Positions 1-9,034 of a stretch of DNA of 64,000 bases are shown here, in pieces. How positions within the stretch are numbered: position 1 is the first letter of the stretch; each line of letters starts with the position of its first letter. A program made the translations under genes and the position numbers. The stretch is from Lachnoclostridium sp. An169. Lineage in GTDB: Bacteria > Bacillota > Clostridia > Lachnospirales > Lachnospiraceae. The stretch covers positions 1 to 64,000 of the forward strand of contig NZ_NFKT01000021.1 of NCBI RefSeq assembly GCF_002160525.1, written 5' to 3'. The notes below the pieces were generated by a model, which saw only the letters and a list, made by a program, of their open reading frames with translations, had not been told where the DNA came from and ran no database searches.

Positions 1-300
1 GCGTATATTTGCAGATGGAGCAGGTACGTTCTCTGGAACCTGTTTCGGTTGTGGTAGGCTCCTTTGTTATCGTCCAATCATCGAAAGTATGGTTGCCCAC
101 TTCAGTTTTATCGCCGCAGGAGCATTCCTTCCAGTGCTGGGTTTCATCCTTCTGCCAGTCGCCGTAGCTGTGCCCATGAACCGGAATCGTCTCTTCCTGC
201 GTATATTTGCAGATGGAGCAGGTACGTTCTCTGGAACCTGTTTCGGTTGTGGTAGGCTCCTTTGTTATCGTCCAATCACCGAAAGTATGGTCGGCTACAG
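1..300 (-). repeat. 198-bp tandem repeat inside the secreted protein gene
   Basis: Bases 1 to about 102 are nearly identical to bases 199 to about 300, a period of 198 bp (66 codons). The unit encodes one Cys/His repeat (a CSICKY block, an HSYGDW block and a CSCGDK block). The array probably continues left of the window. Near-identity at the DNA level points to recent duplication or ongoing gene conversion. Confidence 0.85.
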
Positions 301-1012
301 TATCTTGATTAACTTCTTTGCAGTAGTAGCATACCTTCCAGTGTGTAGTCGAACCGCTACTCCAGTCGTCGGTATAGTAATGTTGGTGTTCCCTGTATCT
401 ATCAATCTGCTCATAGCCGCAGGTAAGGCACCGCCTTTTACATACGTCATACTTCGTATTTACATCATAATAGATCAGCTCCCATTCGCCGAAGTTATGG
501 GGGCTCTTTTCAGTTTCCTCTCCACAGCTGCACTCCTTCCAGTGATTGGTGCCATCATTCTTCCAGCCGCCGAAGCTGTGTTCATGGGGGGGAGTAGGCC
601 CCTCTCCGCCGCCGGTATTGCCGCCGATTGCCCAGTCGCCCCAGGCGTCTCTCTTCCATACGGTATAAGAGCCGTCCGGATCGCCGGTAAGGTAAATCTG
701 TCTGGCCCGTACTTTAAGCGTATACGCATCCTTCGACTGAGTGATATTCTTCGAATCGAAAAATACCCACCTGTCTATCTCAACGCTTTCTGTCTGGAGT
801 ACCTGGCCGTTCAGTACCAGCTGCGCCTCATACTCAAGATACGTGCTGCCTGATGCGTTGGCAGGTTTATCCCACATTACCTGGTTTCCATATCCCGACC
901 AGCGGGGATTTTCCGGCACATATTGCCCCGCCGCCAACACTGTCGCCGGCAGTATTCCTACCACCATGCATAAGAACAGCAGCAGCGCGAGCAAACTCTT
1001 TTTTCGAAGCAT
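1..1012 (-). CDS. Secreted Cys/His-repeat protein, C-terminus beyond window
   Basis: The protein starts MLRKKSLLALLLF with a typical signal peptide ending near VLAAG, so it should be exported. An in-frame ATG lies two codons upstream (1018), but AGGAGG is 7 bases from the ATG at 1012 and only 1 base from the other. After the signal comes a domain of about 100 residues (starting QYVPENPRWSGYGNQV) shared with the next gene. Repeats follow with HEHSFGGW, HWKECSCG and CSICKY motifs, a pattern common in clostridial surface proteins and possibly metal-binding. The coding frame is open to the window edge, so length and any cell-wall anchor are unknown. It is the last visible gene of the leftward kinase/FHA operon. 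The function is not known. Confidence 0.85.
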   Translation of the reverse strand, partial: MLRKKSLLALLLFLCMVVGILPATVLAAGQYVPENPRWSGYGNQVMWDKPANASGSTYLEYEAQLVLNGQVLQTESVEIDRWVFFDSKNITQSKDAYTLKVRARQIYLTGDPDGSYTVWKRDAWGDWAIGGNTGGGEGPTPPHEHSFGGWKNDGTNHWKECSCGEETEKSPHNFGEWELIYYDVNTKYDVCKRRCLTCGYEQIDRYREHQHYYTDDWSSGSTTHWKVCYYCKEVNQDTVADHTFGDWTITKEPTTTETGSRERTCSICKYTQEETIPVHGHSYGDWQKDETQHWKECSCGDKTEVGNHTFDDWTITKEPTTTETGSRERTCSICKYT

Positions 1013-1037
1013 CTTCATTCCTCCTTTACAAATAGAA

Positions 1038-2265
1038 TCAGTTTTTGGTATTTCCGCCGTCCGGTTCGGACGGATCCTTTCCTCCGGCTGGCGGGTTATC
1101 CTGTGCCTTCCGCTTTTTCCTGTATAAGAATACAAGCAGCAGCGCCAGCAGGACAGCCGCCGGTATCGCGGCCAACAGAACAATGTAGACGGCGTTTCCA
1201 TCCTTTTCGTCTCCCGGCAACGGGTCGGGTTGGATGATTGCAGAAACGGAGAAGGGGGTATCGGAACCGAGTACGGCATACCGGCCCGGGCCGCCGGCTT
1301 CAAAGACCAGGCTGCCGTCTTCGGCCTTTGCCTCTATGCGCTCCGGCTCGCCGTCCACCCGCACCGCCTGGTAATGGGCGTAGCCCTCCAGATGGCTGTT
1401 CATCGGGATGCGCACCGTCATGGCGCTGTCTTTGATTTCCACCGGCTCCCCGTTCTGGCGGATGCTGATCTCATACACCGACAGCAGGCCGTCCAGCGCT
1501 TCTTTCAGCTCCGGCTTCTCTTCAAGCAGGCTCTCCGCCTCCATGACGCCGGCGTACAGCTCCACACCCTCCGGAACCGCTTCGGACAGGGAGACGGAAA
1601 CGCCGGTATTTTCATCGGTCAGCTCCGCGATGCCTTCGCCGCCGGAATCCTGCCCGTTATCCGTGGTTTCCCCGGTGGCTGACGTCTGCGCGGCGTCCCT
1701 TGTCTCGGCGTAGCCGCAGACGGTGCAGATGCGGCTCTCTGTATTGCCATCCGCCGTCCATGCGCCGAAGCTGTGATCCGCCGCATCCTTTTTGTCGCCG
1801 CAGGAGCACGCCTGCCAGTGCTGTGCCGCGTCGTGCTTTTGGGTATAGCTGTGCTCATGGGACGGTTCGGCTTCTCCGACGTCCGCCACCATATACTGGC
1901 CGTCCGGGTCGCCCACGATCATGATCCATCTGGCACGCACCCGTATGGTGTACTCCTCCTGCGGCCGCGTCACCACATCGTTTGTGAAAAACAAATAGGT
2001 GTCGATTTCCACTGCCTTGGACTCGACCACATCGTCGCCCAGCAGCAGCTGTGCCTCGTATTCAAAGCTATCGCCGGAGGCCGCTCCTGCCGGCCGGTCC
2101 CACTGCACCTGGTTTTGGTAGCCCGACCAGCGGGGGTTCCCTGGCACATATTCCCCCGCCGCCGAAACAGACAGGGGAAGGGCCGCGATCATCAGGCATA
2201 CCGCCAGCAGCATACTGAAAAGCCATGCGCCTTTTTGCCGCCCCGGCGGTTTTTTCCCTGCGCAT
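1038..2265 (-). CDS. Cys/His-repeat membrane-anchored protein, frameshifted at its start
   Basis: This is a paralog of the preceding secreted protein: a shared N-terminal domain (EYVPGNPRWSGYQNQV), one HEHSYTQKHDAAQHW/CSCGDK/CTVCGY repeat, a long acidic domain, and a C-terminal transmembrane helix followed by YRKKRK. The only start with a good Shine-Dalgarno (GGAGG, 9 bases away) is the ATG at 2265. It is joined to the main frame only if one base is skipped in the A6 run at 2250-2255. That gives MRREKPPGRQKGAWLFSMLL, a normal signal peptide, and 408 codons. Without the skip, the first in-frame ATG lies inside the signal peptide and has no ribosome-binding site. A sequencing error, phase variation or slippage are all possible. 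Confidence 0.75.
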
Positions 2266-2281
2266 ACGCAATCTCCTCCCT

Positions 2282-2899
2282 TTATCGCACCGGAGCGCCC
2301 TGCGAGGAAAGCGGTGCTCCGCATGCTCCGCAGAAGCGGCTTCCGGGCGGTATCTCCGCCCCGCACTGGGGGCATTTGTTTTCCAGCTTCGCCCCGCAGT
2401 TGTTGCAGAATTTGGCGCCGGCCGCACACTGGGTTTTGCAGGCGGGGCAAACCACCATACCCGCGTTCAGTTCCGCCCCGGCGTTTCGCACCACCACCGA
2501 GCGGCCGCCGGAGACGATGCACTGCTCAATCACCTGGAAAATCTCTTCCGGCAGCTTTTTCTGCTTGTAGGCGCCCACACCGGCAGTCACCGCCAGCGGC
2601 CATGCGATAAACCATCCCAGCACGCCAGCGCCGATCTTATCCGACCATTCGCCCTGACCCACGGTGACGTTTAAGTTGTCATCCATTCGGATCATCTGCA
2701 CCGTCGTAGCCATCCTCATGCCGGCAATGGTCTTCCAGCCGTCTTTTTCCTGACGGCCCTGCACCACATAGCCTTCTGTGGTTTCGGCACTCTGTACCTC
2801 CATCCCCTTAGTGGATGAAAGGAACGCCTCTACCGCGTTTGCCACCACCTGGGTACTCATGCCGGCAGGCAGCCGGAATACTCTCGATTCATTTGCCAT
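2282..2899 (-). CDS. Double zinc-ribbon protein
   Basis: A 205-residue protein. Residues 1-130 form an alpha/beta domain with a hydrophobic stretch (GAGVLGWFIAWPLAVTAGVG). Residues 145-195 hold two zinc ribbons: CPACKTQC...CNNCG and CPQCGAEI...CGACG. Such ribbons often mediate protein contacts in signalling proteins. It lies between the 103-residue protein and the secreted Cys/His proteins in one leftward operon, and the two kinases carry a single related ribbon at their N-termini. No enzyme motif is visible. The role as an adaptor of the kinase system is an inference. Confidence 0.8.
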   Translation of the reverse strand: MANESRVFRLPAGMSTQVVANAVEAFLSSTKGMEVQSAETTEGYVVQGRQEKDGWKTIAGMRMATTVQMIRMDDNLNVTVGQGEWSDKIGAGVLGWFIAWPLAVTAGVGAYKQKKLPEEIFQVIEQCIVSGGRSVVVRNAGAELNAGMVVCPACKTQCAAGAKFCNNCGAKLENKCPQCGAEIPPGSRFCGACGAPLSSQGAPVR

Positions 2900-2912
2900 C
2901 TCGTCTTCCTCC

Positions 2913-3224
2913 TCATTCTAAAGCCTGTACCTCATCGATATGCTGCAGTACGCTGTCTGCCAGATAACGTACTGCCAGCTGTTTTTCCTCCTCGCTCAGG
3001 CCGCTTGCCGGACGGAGCATGGAAACATGGAGGATCGATGTGTTGATGGTCTGTTCCGTCACGGCAAAGGCGTACTCACTGGTATGCCCCAGCACCTTCG
3101 CCTCCGCCTTGATATCGCCGACCAGCGCCTGCTCGTATTGGCAGCCCATCCGGTCCAGCACGTCAAAGACGGCGTACACAGCCATGCGGCGGGGACAGTT
3201 GACATTTCTTTTTAGACTCAGCAC
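2913..3224 (-). CDS. Uncharacterised 103-residue protein
   Basis: I do not recognise a family. The protein is soluble, with no signal peptide or membrane segment, and alternates predicted beta strands and helices (start MLSLKRNVNCPRR, C-terminal helix SEEEKQLAVRYLADSVLQHI). It sits 13 bases upstream of the double zinc-ribbon gene and 35 bases downstream of the first kinase on the same strand. It is therefore probably cotranscribed with the phospho-signalling genes, which is the only clue to its role. Confidence 0.7.
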   Translation of the reverse strand: MLSLKRNVNCPRRMAVYAVFDVLDRMGCQYEQALVGDIKAEAKVLGHTSEYAFAVTEQTINTSILHVSMLRPASGLSEEEKQLAVRYLADSVLQHIDEVQALE

Positions 3225-3259
3225 TTTTTTCTCCTTTCCCCCGGAAACGGGTCTGTCAT

Positions 3260-5422
3260 CTATTTCACAGGTCGAATCGTATTGGTCGTGTCCAATATCA
3301 TTCCATTGGTGATAAGAGCCTCCTCAGTATATGCGGATGCCGTAATCGCAAACACATATCCGTCGATTTCTCCGGCGTAAACCTCCGTATAGGCCGTCTG
3401 ACCATCTAAAGTATAGGTATATCTGTCAACAATCCAATCGATTCCGCCAGTTTCATGTTCCCAGCGGCCCTCCTCACGTTTGAGGCCGGGCTGGTTCACC
3501 ATCACTTCTGCTATGCCGTCCAGCCAGACTTCCTTATTAAATTGATCACTCGATGGTCTGCACTGTATTTCTACCTGCACGTTGCCTGCCTCGTTGACCA
3601 TGCGCAGCAGGTTTTCATTGACCACGTTGAAGGTAATCTCTCCGTCGCTCTCCCAGTAGATAAATTGGAACGGAAGCCGTTCATCATAAAACCGCTGACT
3701 GTTGGTGCCTGCGGGACCGCTGCTTTGGAAGGAATCCATTGCTGCGAATATTTCCGCCTGCGCCTTCTCATCCCCCTGAGGATAGGAGCCGATAAGATTG
3801 TAGCAGCCAAACCCATTCTGGCATTCGATGAACGCCGCCAAAAATTCCATGGTTGTGCCTCCGCTTTCGGTAGCAGAAAACTGGATCAAGTAGGTGTCCA
3901 AAGAACTGCCCTCCCGGTAACCCCGGCTGAGGATCTCATGCTTTGTGATATTGGTGCTCTTCAGCAGTCCGATATAATACTGGACATATTTCTCCGCGTT
4001 CTCCTCCACATCAGAAAGGGTATACACCGGAAAACCGGCGGCCTTATCGTAAAATCCCACCTGCAGGGTAGCGCTCCCATCCGATGAAGCAAAAGCTCCG
4101 CTGCCGGACTCTGTTTCTGCATACCCCTGGGGGATCCCCATGGTGATATTCAGATACTCCTGGGCGTAGTCCTGCAAGGCGACATCGTCTACGCCCTCGG
4201 GTTCCTGCACTGTTATATCGAAAGGAGTGCCGGATGGCCCGTCAGAAGAACCCGGCTCTGCTTTCCCGCTGGTCAGCGCACCGATCCCCGCTACTGCTCC
4301 CCAGACGCCCAGACCCAGCACAGCAACGCACAGCACCAGCGCCGTGATCTGTACCCCGATATGGCTCCGCCGGAATCTAGTCCAAAGCCCCGGCTTTCCA
4401 TCGGAACCTGCAGCCGTTTGACCGGATGGCACAGCCATGGTACGGTGATGGAAAGACGCCGGGGTTTTCCCGGTAATCCCTTCAATAAAGGCCTCCATGG
4501 TGGAGAAACGATCCTCCGCTTTTACCGCGAGCGCCTTCATGATCGCCTGTTCCACCTGCGGAGGCAGGGGAACGCCCAGCTCCGAGGGCTTTTTCAGCGT
4601 ATCGTTATGGACCCGCATGATGGAATCCGGCGGCAGCTCCCCGGTCACGCAGCGGTACAGGGTGGCGCCCATGGCGTATACATCCGTCCACGGCCCCTGG
4701 TTCCCCTTACTGGAATACTGCTCCTCCGGCGCGTAGCCATGTTTCAGGATGACCGACACGCTTTTTTCATCCCCAATAGAAAACCGGGCCGCGCCGAAAT
4801 CCAGCAGCTTGCTCTCCCCCTTGGAGGTAATGGAGATGTTGTCCGGGCTGATATCCCGGTGGGTCAGATTCAGGGCATGAACCTGCGTCAACGCCTGCAT
4901 CACCGGCATCAGGATGGTCAGCGCCTGGTCATAGGGAATCTTCCCGCCCTGGGATGCAACGTATGCCTTCAGGCTCATGCCGTCGATATATTCCATCACG
5001 AAATAGGCCGTGTTGTTTTCCTTAAAATAATTCTGCACCGACACGATGTTCGGCGTATTCTGCAGTTTGGCAAGGATCCGCGCTTCCTCTAAAAAGCGCT
5101 CCATGCCGTTTTGATAATCCTCCTGGCCCCGTCCGGTCAGTGCCACGCTGTACTTATCGGAATGCCGGGTAGCAAGACCGGAGGGCATATATTCCTTGAC
5201 GGCTACCTTAATCTCCAGCGTCAGGTCATAGCCCAGATAGGTGATGCCGAACCCGCCCACGCCCAGAACCTTTCCGGTCATGTAGCGGCCGTTCAGCAGC
5301 GTTCCCATGGGCAGCGCCAAAAACGGCTGCTCCTCCTCCGCATTAAACCCGCAGTGGGGGCAGACAGGGGAATCGTCCGGCTTTTCCTGAAAGCAGCCAT
5401 AGCAGATATGTTCCAAGTTCAT
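3260..5422 (-). CDS. Zinc-ribbon Ser/Thr protein kinase with ectodomain (copy 1)
   Basis: A 720-residue Hanks-type kinase. A zinc ribbon comes first (C7, C10, C21, C24), then the kinase domain at about 45-315. It has the glycine loop GVGGFG at 54-59, lysine K76, HRD at 188-190 with asparagine four residues later (ISPDN), DFG at 208-210 and APE at 231-233, so it should be active. A transmembrane helix lies near residue 355-380, followed by about 320 residues outside the cell forming two domains. The layout matches PknB-like receptors, but without PASTA repeats. It is a paralog of the gene at 6709-8970. The start codon overlaps the stop of a small membrane ORF (ATGA). Likely partners are the PP2C phosphatase and FHA proteins upstream in the operon. 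Confidence 0.93.
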   Translation of the reverse strand: MNLEHICYGCFQEKPDDSPVCPHCGFNAEEEQPFLALPMGTLLNGRYMTGKVLGVGGFGITYLGYDLTLEIKVAVKEYMPSGLATRHSDKYSVALTGRGQEDYQNGMERFLEEARILAKLQNTPNIVSVQNYFKENNTAYFVMEYIDGMSLKAYVASQGGKIPYDQALTILMPVMQALTQVHALNLTHRDISPDNISITSKGESKLLDFGAARFSIGDEKSVSVILKHGYAPEEQYSSKGNQGPWTDVYAMGATLYRCVTGELPPDSIMRVHNDTLKKPSELGVPLPPQVEQAIMKALAVKAEDRFSTMEAFIEGITGKTPASFHHRTMAVPSGQTAAGSDGKPGLWTRFRRSHIGVQITALVLCVAVLGLGVWGAVAGIGALTSGKAEPGSSDGPSGTPFDITVQEPEGVDDVALQDYAQEYLNITMGIPQGYAETESGSGAFASSDGSATLQVGFYDKAAGFPVYTLSDVEENAEKYVQYYIGLLKSTNITKHEILSRGYREGSSLDTYLIQFSATESGGTTMEFLAAFIECQNGFGCYNLIGSYPQGDEKAQAEIFAAMDSFQSSGPAGTNSQRFYDERLPFQFIYWESDGEITFNVVNENLLRMVNEAGNVQVEIQCRPSSDQFNKEVWLDGIAEVMVNQPGLKREEGRWEHETGGIDWIVDRYTYTLDGQTAYTEVYAGEIDGYVFAITASAYTEEALITNGMILDTTNTIRPVK

Positions 5423-5553
5423 GTTTCACTCCTCTTCTTTGTACTTGCGCCCCGGCCTTTCACCCGCAACAGCAGAAAAACCACTTCCATCAACGCGATC
5501 ATACCCAGCTCTTCCAGAATGAACGGAAAGACCTTCATCATCTCCTCAATCAA
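5419..5553 (-). CDS. Small membrane protein, 44 residues
   Basis: A short reading frame starting at TTG 5553 (GGGAG 9 bases upstream) or at the ATG pair just after it. It has one hydrophobic helix (GMIALMEVVFLLLRV) and a basic tail. Its TGA overlaps the start of the kinase gene as ATGA, typical of translational coupling. Upstream in the same frame there is a C-S-V-C pair without a usual start codon. It is too short for family assignment. Confidence 0.5.
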   Translation of the reverse strand: MIEEMMKVFPFILEELGMIALMEVVFLLLRVKGRGASTKKRSET

Positions 5554-5630
5554 GGGCTGTTTCTCCCTTTCCTCCAGACAAACCGAACAGAATACGGCCC
5601 CAGCGTCTTGGATCGTCGCAATCTATAACT

Positions 5631-6074
5631 CTAATAAAAATACTCTAATAAAAAACAGGCGATGGGCGTTCCCACAATAAAAAGCCACCCGACGCACAGA
5701 AGGCAGATCTGAGTCATCCGATACATCTTGACATCGGCGGGACAGAAGTATTTTTCCGGATCAGATGGGTCAATGTAAATCTCCACCTCAGTTCCGATCT
5801 TCTTCTGCGCCTGATGATAGGCCAAATCGATGCCGGTGTTTTTTTGATAGACGCAGTCCATATACTCGTATTGGTATATCATAAAATAATGGTAGGAATG
5901 CTTGATCCGAATCCTCAGCGGTTCGATGACGGTCGCTTTTAGAAACACCGTGCAGCCGCTCCCTCTCTGCGTCTTTTTCTTGTAAAAGTGGGCAAGCACG
6001 AAAAATAACGCGTAAAGCGGATATGTTATCGCGCATACAATCAGAATCCACGCAATATCCTCTGCAAAATTCAT
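5631..6074 (-). CDS. DUF3592-like membrane protein, 147 residues
   Basis: Two transmembrane helices (residues about 5-28 and 122-145) flank a beta-rich domain of about 90 residues. That domain contains YQKNTGIDLAYHQAQKKIG and the YIDPSDPEKYFCPAD signature seen in DUF3592-type proteins. The start at 6074 is chosen because AAGGAAGG lies 8 bases upstream; a longer form is possible but lacks this. It is related to the frameshifted gene just upstream and to the gene at 9035-9550, so the operon carries three copies of this fold. Function unknown; placement next to kinases suggests a membrane accessory role. Confidence 0.8.
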   Translation of the reverse strand: MNFAEDIAWILIVCAITYPLYALFFVLAHFYKKKTQRGSGCTVFLKATVIEPLRIRIKHSYHYFMIYQYEYMDCVYQKNTGIDLAYHQAQKKIGTEVEIYIDPSDPEKYFCPADVKMYRMTQICLLCVGWLFIVGTPIACFLLEYFY

Positions 6075-6156
6075 ACGTGCCGCCTTCCTTTCCGCCCGCA
6101 CCAATCTTTTTTAGGGAAACCGCCTGCCGCAGGTTTCGCTGCGGCAGGCACTGAAG

Positions 6157-6703
6157 CTATATTGTTAGCCACATGACTCCAATCATAATCAAAACCGCAA
6201 TGACGAGAAGAGCGACGATCAGGTAGGCAAGGCGCTGCTGAAAGTAACCCTCTTCCTCCTCCAGGCAGTAAAAGCTGGTAGGTTTGACCGGATCGATAAA
6301 AAGTGTAAGCTCCGTTCCCACCTTTTTTCCGGGCCTGTTCCTCCATTGCCGGGACATCACCGATCTGTTCATAGGTCTCTCCCCGATAGGTATACCGGTA
6401 CACGGGATAATAATAGAGTCCCAGCATCGCCGTTTTCACCCCCAGGGAAGCCGTTTTCCCAACGGAGCCGCCTGCACCGCTGAGAAGATGAGCCACGGAA
6501 ACAGCCCCCGCGGCCTTTGCCAGACGATACTTGCTCTTGACATGATAGTTTACTGCGTCCACAATGGCCGCCCGGCATTCCGCCGTGCAGGCGCTCTTTT
6601 TCTCCGCCGTTTTCCTTTTCTTCCTGTAGAACAGCCAGACGGAAACCAGAAGCGTGACAAGGCCGATGCCGCTCAGAACGAGAATTGGAATAAGATCTTC
6701 CAT
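6157..6703 (-). CDS. DUF3592-like membrane protein with an A6 frameshift
   Basis: The start MEDLIPILVLSG at 6703 follows the kinase stop with a GGGTGA site. The first 130 residues and the last 50 lie in different frames that meet at an A6 run on this strand (6323-6328). Removing one A gives ARKKVGTELTLFIDPV, which matches the corresponding segment of the 147-residue paralog (QKKIGTEVEIYIDPSD), and a 181-residue product with an N-terminal helix and a C-terminal helix. As written the gene is broken. A homopolymer error in the sequence or transcriptional slippage would each restore it. Confidence 0.75.
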
Positions 6704-6708
6704 GCAAA

Positions 6709-8970
6709 TCACCCGCTATAAGGCCGGACGGAGGCCATCGCCTGATTATACAGCGCTGTGATCGTGTCCTTGTTGGAATCATTGAACATGCAGCCCACAA
6801 AATAACACTCGCCGTCGATCATAGCCCCCGCATAACTGAAGTTCTTGCCGGCCATCGTAAAATCATAGGCCAGCCATTCCACGCCGCCGGAGCGGAAGGT
6901 ATAAGTTTCGTTATTGGTGCCGCTTAAATCCTTTTGGTATTGCACCACTTGTTCCGGGGTGCTTATGTTAAATTCGGAAGCCCTTCCAACCTCCACGCCA
7001 AAGCCTTCTCCGAGCGGGGCGTCTCTGTCTGCCTGAGTAGGATACAGGTACATCTCATAGACGGTTCCGATACCATTCACATTCAGCGTAGCTTCCAAAT
7101 CCACACCGCCGCCCTGGGCAAGAGACGTATCTACGATGACCTTTACACCGGCTCGCTTTGCACACCACATCTCGTAACTTACTTCCGGCGCACCGTTGCT
7201 CTCAAAGGACTGGATGATGGAATGGATTTCCGCTTCGGCAACCTCATCCCCCTTGGGATAGCTCGTGATGATGAAATAACAGCCGAAATCATACCCCTCC
7301 ACCGCCATAATGACCACTTCGTTGGAGACGCCTTCGCTGTCGGTGCCTTCAAGATAGATTTGATAGGCGCCTGCGCTTCCCACCTGATCGGGTCCGGCAG
7401 CAAGGATCTGATAATCCGAAACTTCAAACAGGTTCTGCATCAGGTTGGCGGCAATAGCTTCTCTCTGGGATTCCACATCGGCAAGGGAGTAGATGGGTCC
7501 GTCAATGTTCCAAAGATAATCCATCATCATACCGCAGCCTTTAGCCTCATTGATAAAAATCGTCTGCTCCTCAACCCTCGTATAATCCGACGGGATCTCA
7601 ATCGTAGCGTTGAGGATGCCAAGATCCTGCGCCACCATTTCCGCTGGAGGTTCTGTAGTAGGCTCTGGGTCTGTTGTCGGTTCCGGATTACTCGTCTGCG
7701 GTTGGCTGATGACAGGCGTATTCCCACCGCCGCCCCCTCCTGTCGGCCTTTTTTCCCCTCCGCCGGAAAGCGTGATAGGAAGGATAATACAAAGGGCGAT
7801 CACCGCCAGCAGCCCGCCGCCGGAAACCCAGGCAACCACCGGATTGGCTTTCATATAGGAAAGGAACCGGGAGAATGCGGATGGCTTTCCCTCCGCGGCG
7901 CCATCTACGCTATAGGAGGTCGACTGATAGGCGGTCTGCCCATAAGCCCCCTGCCCGTAAGCGGTGGCCTGGGTGCGCTGGCTAATGCTGGCCGCCACCT
8001 GATCCTGTACGGAAACGCGCCCGTTCAGCGCCCCGATAAATGCCTCCATGTTGGGGAAACGATCCTCGGTCCTTACCGACAGGGCTTTCATGATGGCGTT
8101 TTCCACATGAGCCGGAATGCGGAATCCCAGCTCCGACGGCCTTTTCATGGTATCCCCATGGATCCGTTCCACCGAATCTGGCGGAAGCTGCCCGGTAATG
8201 CAGCGGTACAGGGTAGCGCCCATGGCGTAAACATCCGTCCACGGTCCCTGATTGCCGTGGCTGGAATACTGTTCCTCCGGCGCGTAGCCATGTTTTAAGA
8301 TGACCGACACGCTCTTGCCGTCCCCCAGTGCGAACCGCGCCGCGCCGAAATCCAGCAGACGGCTTTCGCCTTTGGATGTGATATAGATATTGTCCGGGCT
8401 GATGTCCCGGTGCAGGAGGTTCAGCGCATGCACCTGAACCAGCGCTTCCATGATCGGCTGCAGAATGGCAATCGCCTGGTTATAGGGGATCTTATCCCCG
8501 TTTTTTGCCAGGTAGGCTTTCAGGCTCATACCGTCTATGTACTCCATCACAAAGTATGCGGTGCCGTTCTCTTTGAAATAGTTCTGCACCGATACGATAT
8601 GCGGGGTGTTTTGCAGCTTGGCAAGGATCTTCGCTTCATCCAAAAAGCGCTCCATACCGTACTGGTAATCCTCCTCCACCCGTCCGGTCAGCGCCACACT
8701 ATAGTGGTCCGGATGCCTTGTGGCCAGGGCGGAGGGCATATATTCTTTAATCGCAACCTTGATCTCCAGTGTCAGGTCGTATCCCAGATAGGTGATACCG
8801 AACCCGCCAATGCCAAGCACCTTTCCTACCAGATATCTCCCGTTTAGGATCGTACCCAGGGGCAGCGCAAGATAGGGCTGCTCGTCGTTCTCATTAAATC
8901 CGCATCGGGGGCATGGAATCCCCGGTTCTTTTTCCGCGAAACAGCCATAACAAACACGTTCCGGATTCAT
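6709..8970 (-). CDS. Zinc-ribbon Ser/Thr protein kinase with ectodomain (copy 2)
   Basis: A 753-residue paralog of the kinase at 3260-5422. It has a zinc ribbon at C7, C10, C20 and C23, kinase lysine K75, HRD at 187-189, DFG at 207-209 and an intact APE motif. After the kinase domain comes a linker rich in Q, A and Y, a transmembrane helix (VVAWVSGGGLLAVIALCIIL), a Pro/Thr-rich spacer (repeated TTDPEPTTEPP) and an ectodomain of about 300 residues. Kinase domains of the two copies are very similar while ectodomains differ clearly, which fits two receptors with different inputs feeding one pathway. Confidence 0.93.
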   Translation of the reverse strand: MNPERVCYGCFAEKEPGIPCPRCGFNENDEQPYLALPLGTILNGRYLVGKVLGIGGFGITYLGYDLTLEIKVAIKEYMPSALATRHPDHYSVALTGRVEEDYQYGMERFLDEAKILAKLQNTPHIVSVQNYFKENGTAYFVMEYIDGMSLKAYLAKNGDKIPYNQAIAILQPIMEALVQVHALNLLHRDISPDNIYITSKGESRLLDFGAARFALGDGKSVSVILKHGYAPEEQYSSHGNQGPWTDVYAMGATLYRCITGQLPPDSVERIHGDTMKRPSELGFRIPAHVENAIMKALSVRTEDRFPNMEAFIGALNGRVSVQDQVAASISQRTQATAYGQGAYGQTAYQSTSYSVDGAAEGKPSAFSRFLSYMKANPVVAWVSGGGLLAVIALCIILPITLSGGGEKRPTGGGGGGNTPVISQPQTSNPEPTTDPEPTTEPPAEMVAQDLGILNATIEIPSDYTRVEEQTIFINEAKGCGMMMDYLWNIDGPIYSLADVESQREAIAANLMQNLFEVSDYQILAAGPDQVGSAGAYQIYLEGTDSEGVSNEVVIMAVEGYDFGCYFIITSYPKGDEVAEAEIHSIIQSFESNGAPEVSYEMWCAKRAGVKVIVDTSLAQGGGVDLEATLNVNGIGTVYEMYLYPTQADRDAPLGEGFGVEVGRASEFNISTPEQVVQYQKDLSGTNNETYTFRSGGVEWLAYDFTMAGKNFSYAGAMIDGECYFVGCMFNDSNKDTITALYNQAMASVRPYSG

Positions 8971-9034
8971 TCTCCCACCTCCTCAAGCAATGTATTTTAA
9001 GTATAAAACGATGTATTTTGATAGCAAAATACAG

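Noticed and set aside
1-300. CRISPR-like repetition
   Set aside because: The period is 198 bp, the repeats are coding and there are no short spacers.
6934-8298. A 454-codon open frame opposite kinase 2
   Set aside because: It is antisense to a well-supported kinase, shows no family motif or ribosome-binding site, and results from the GC-rich codon use of the kinase.
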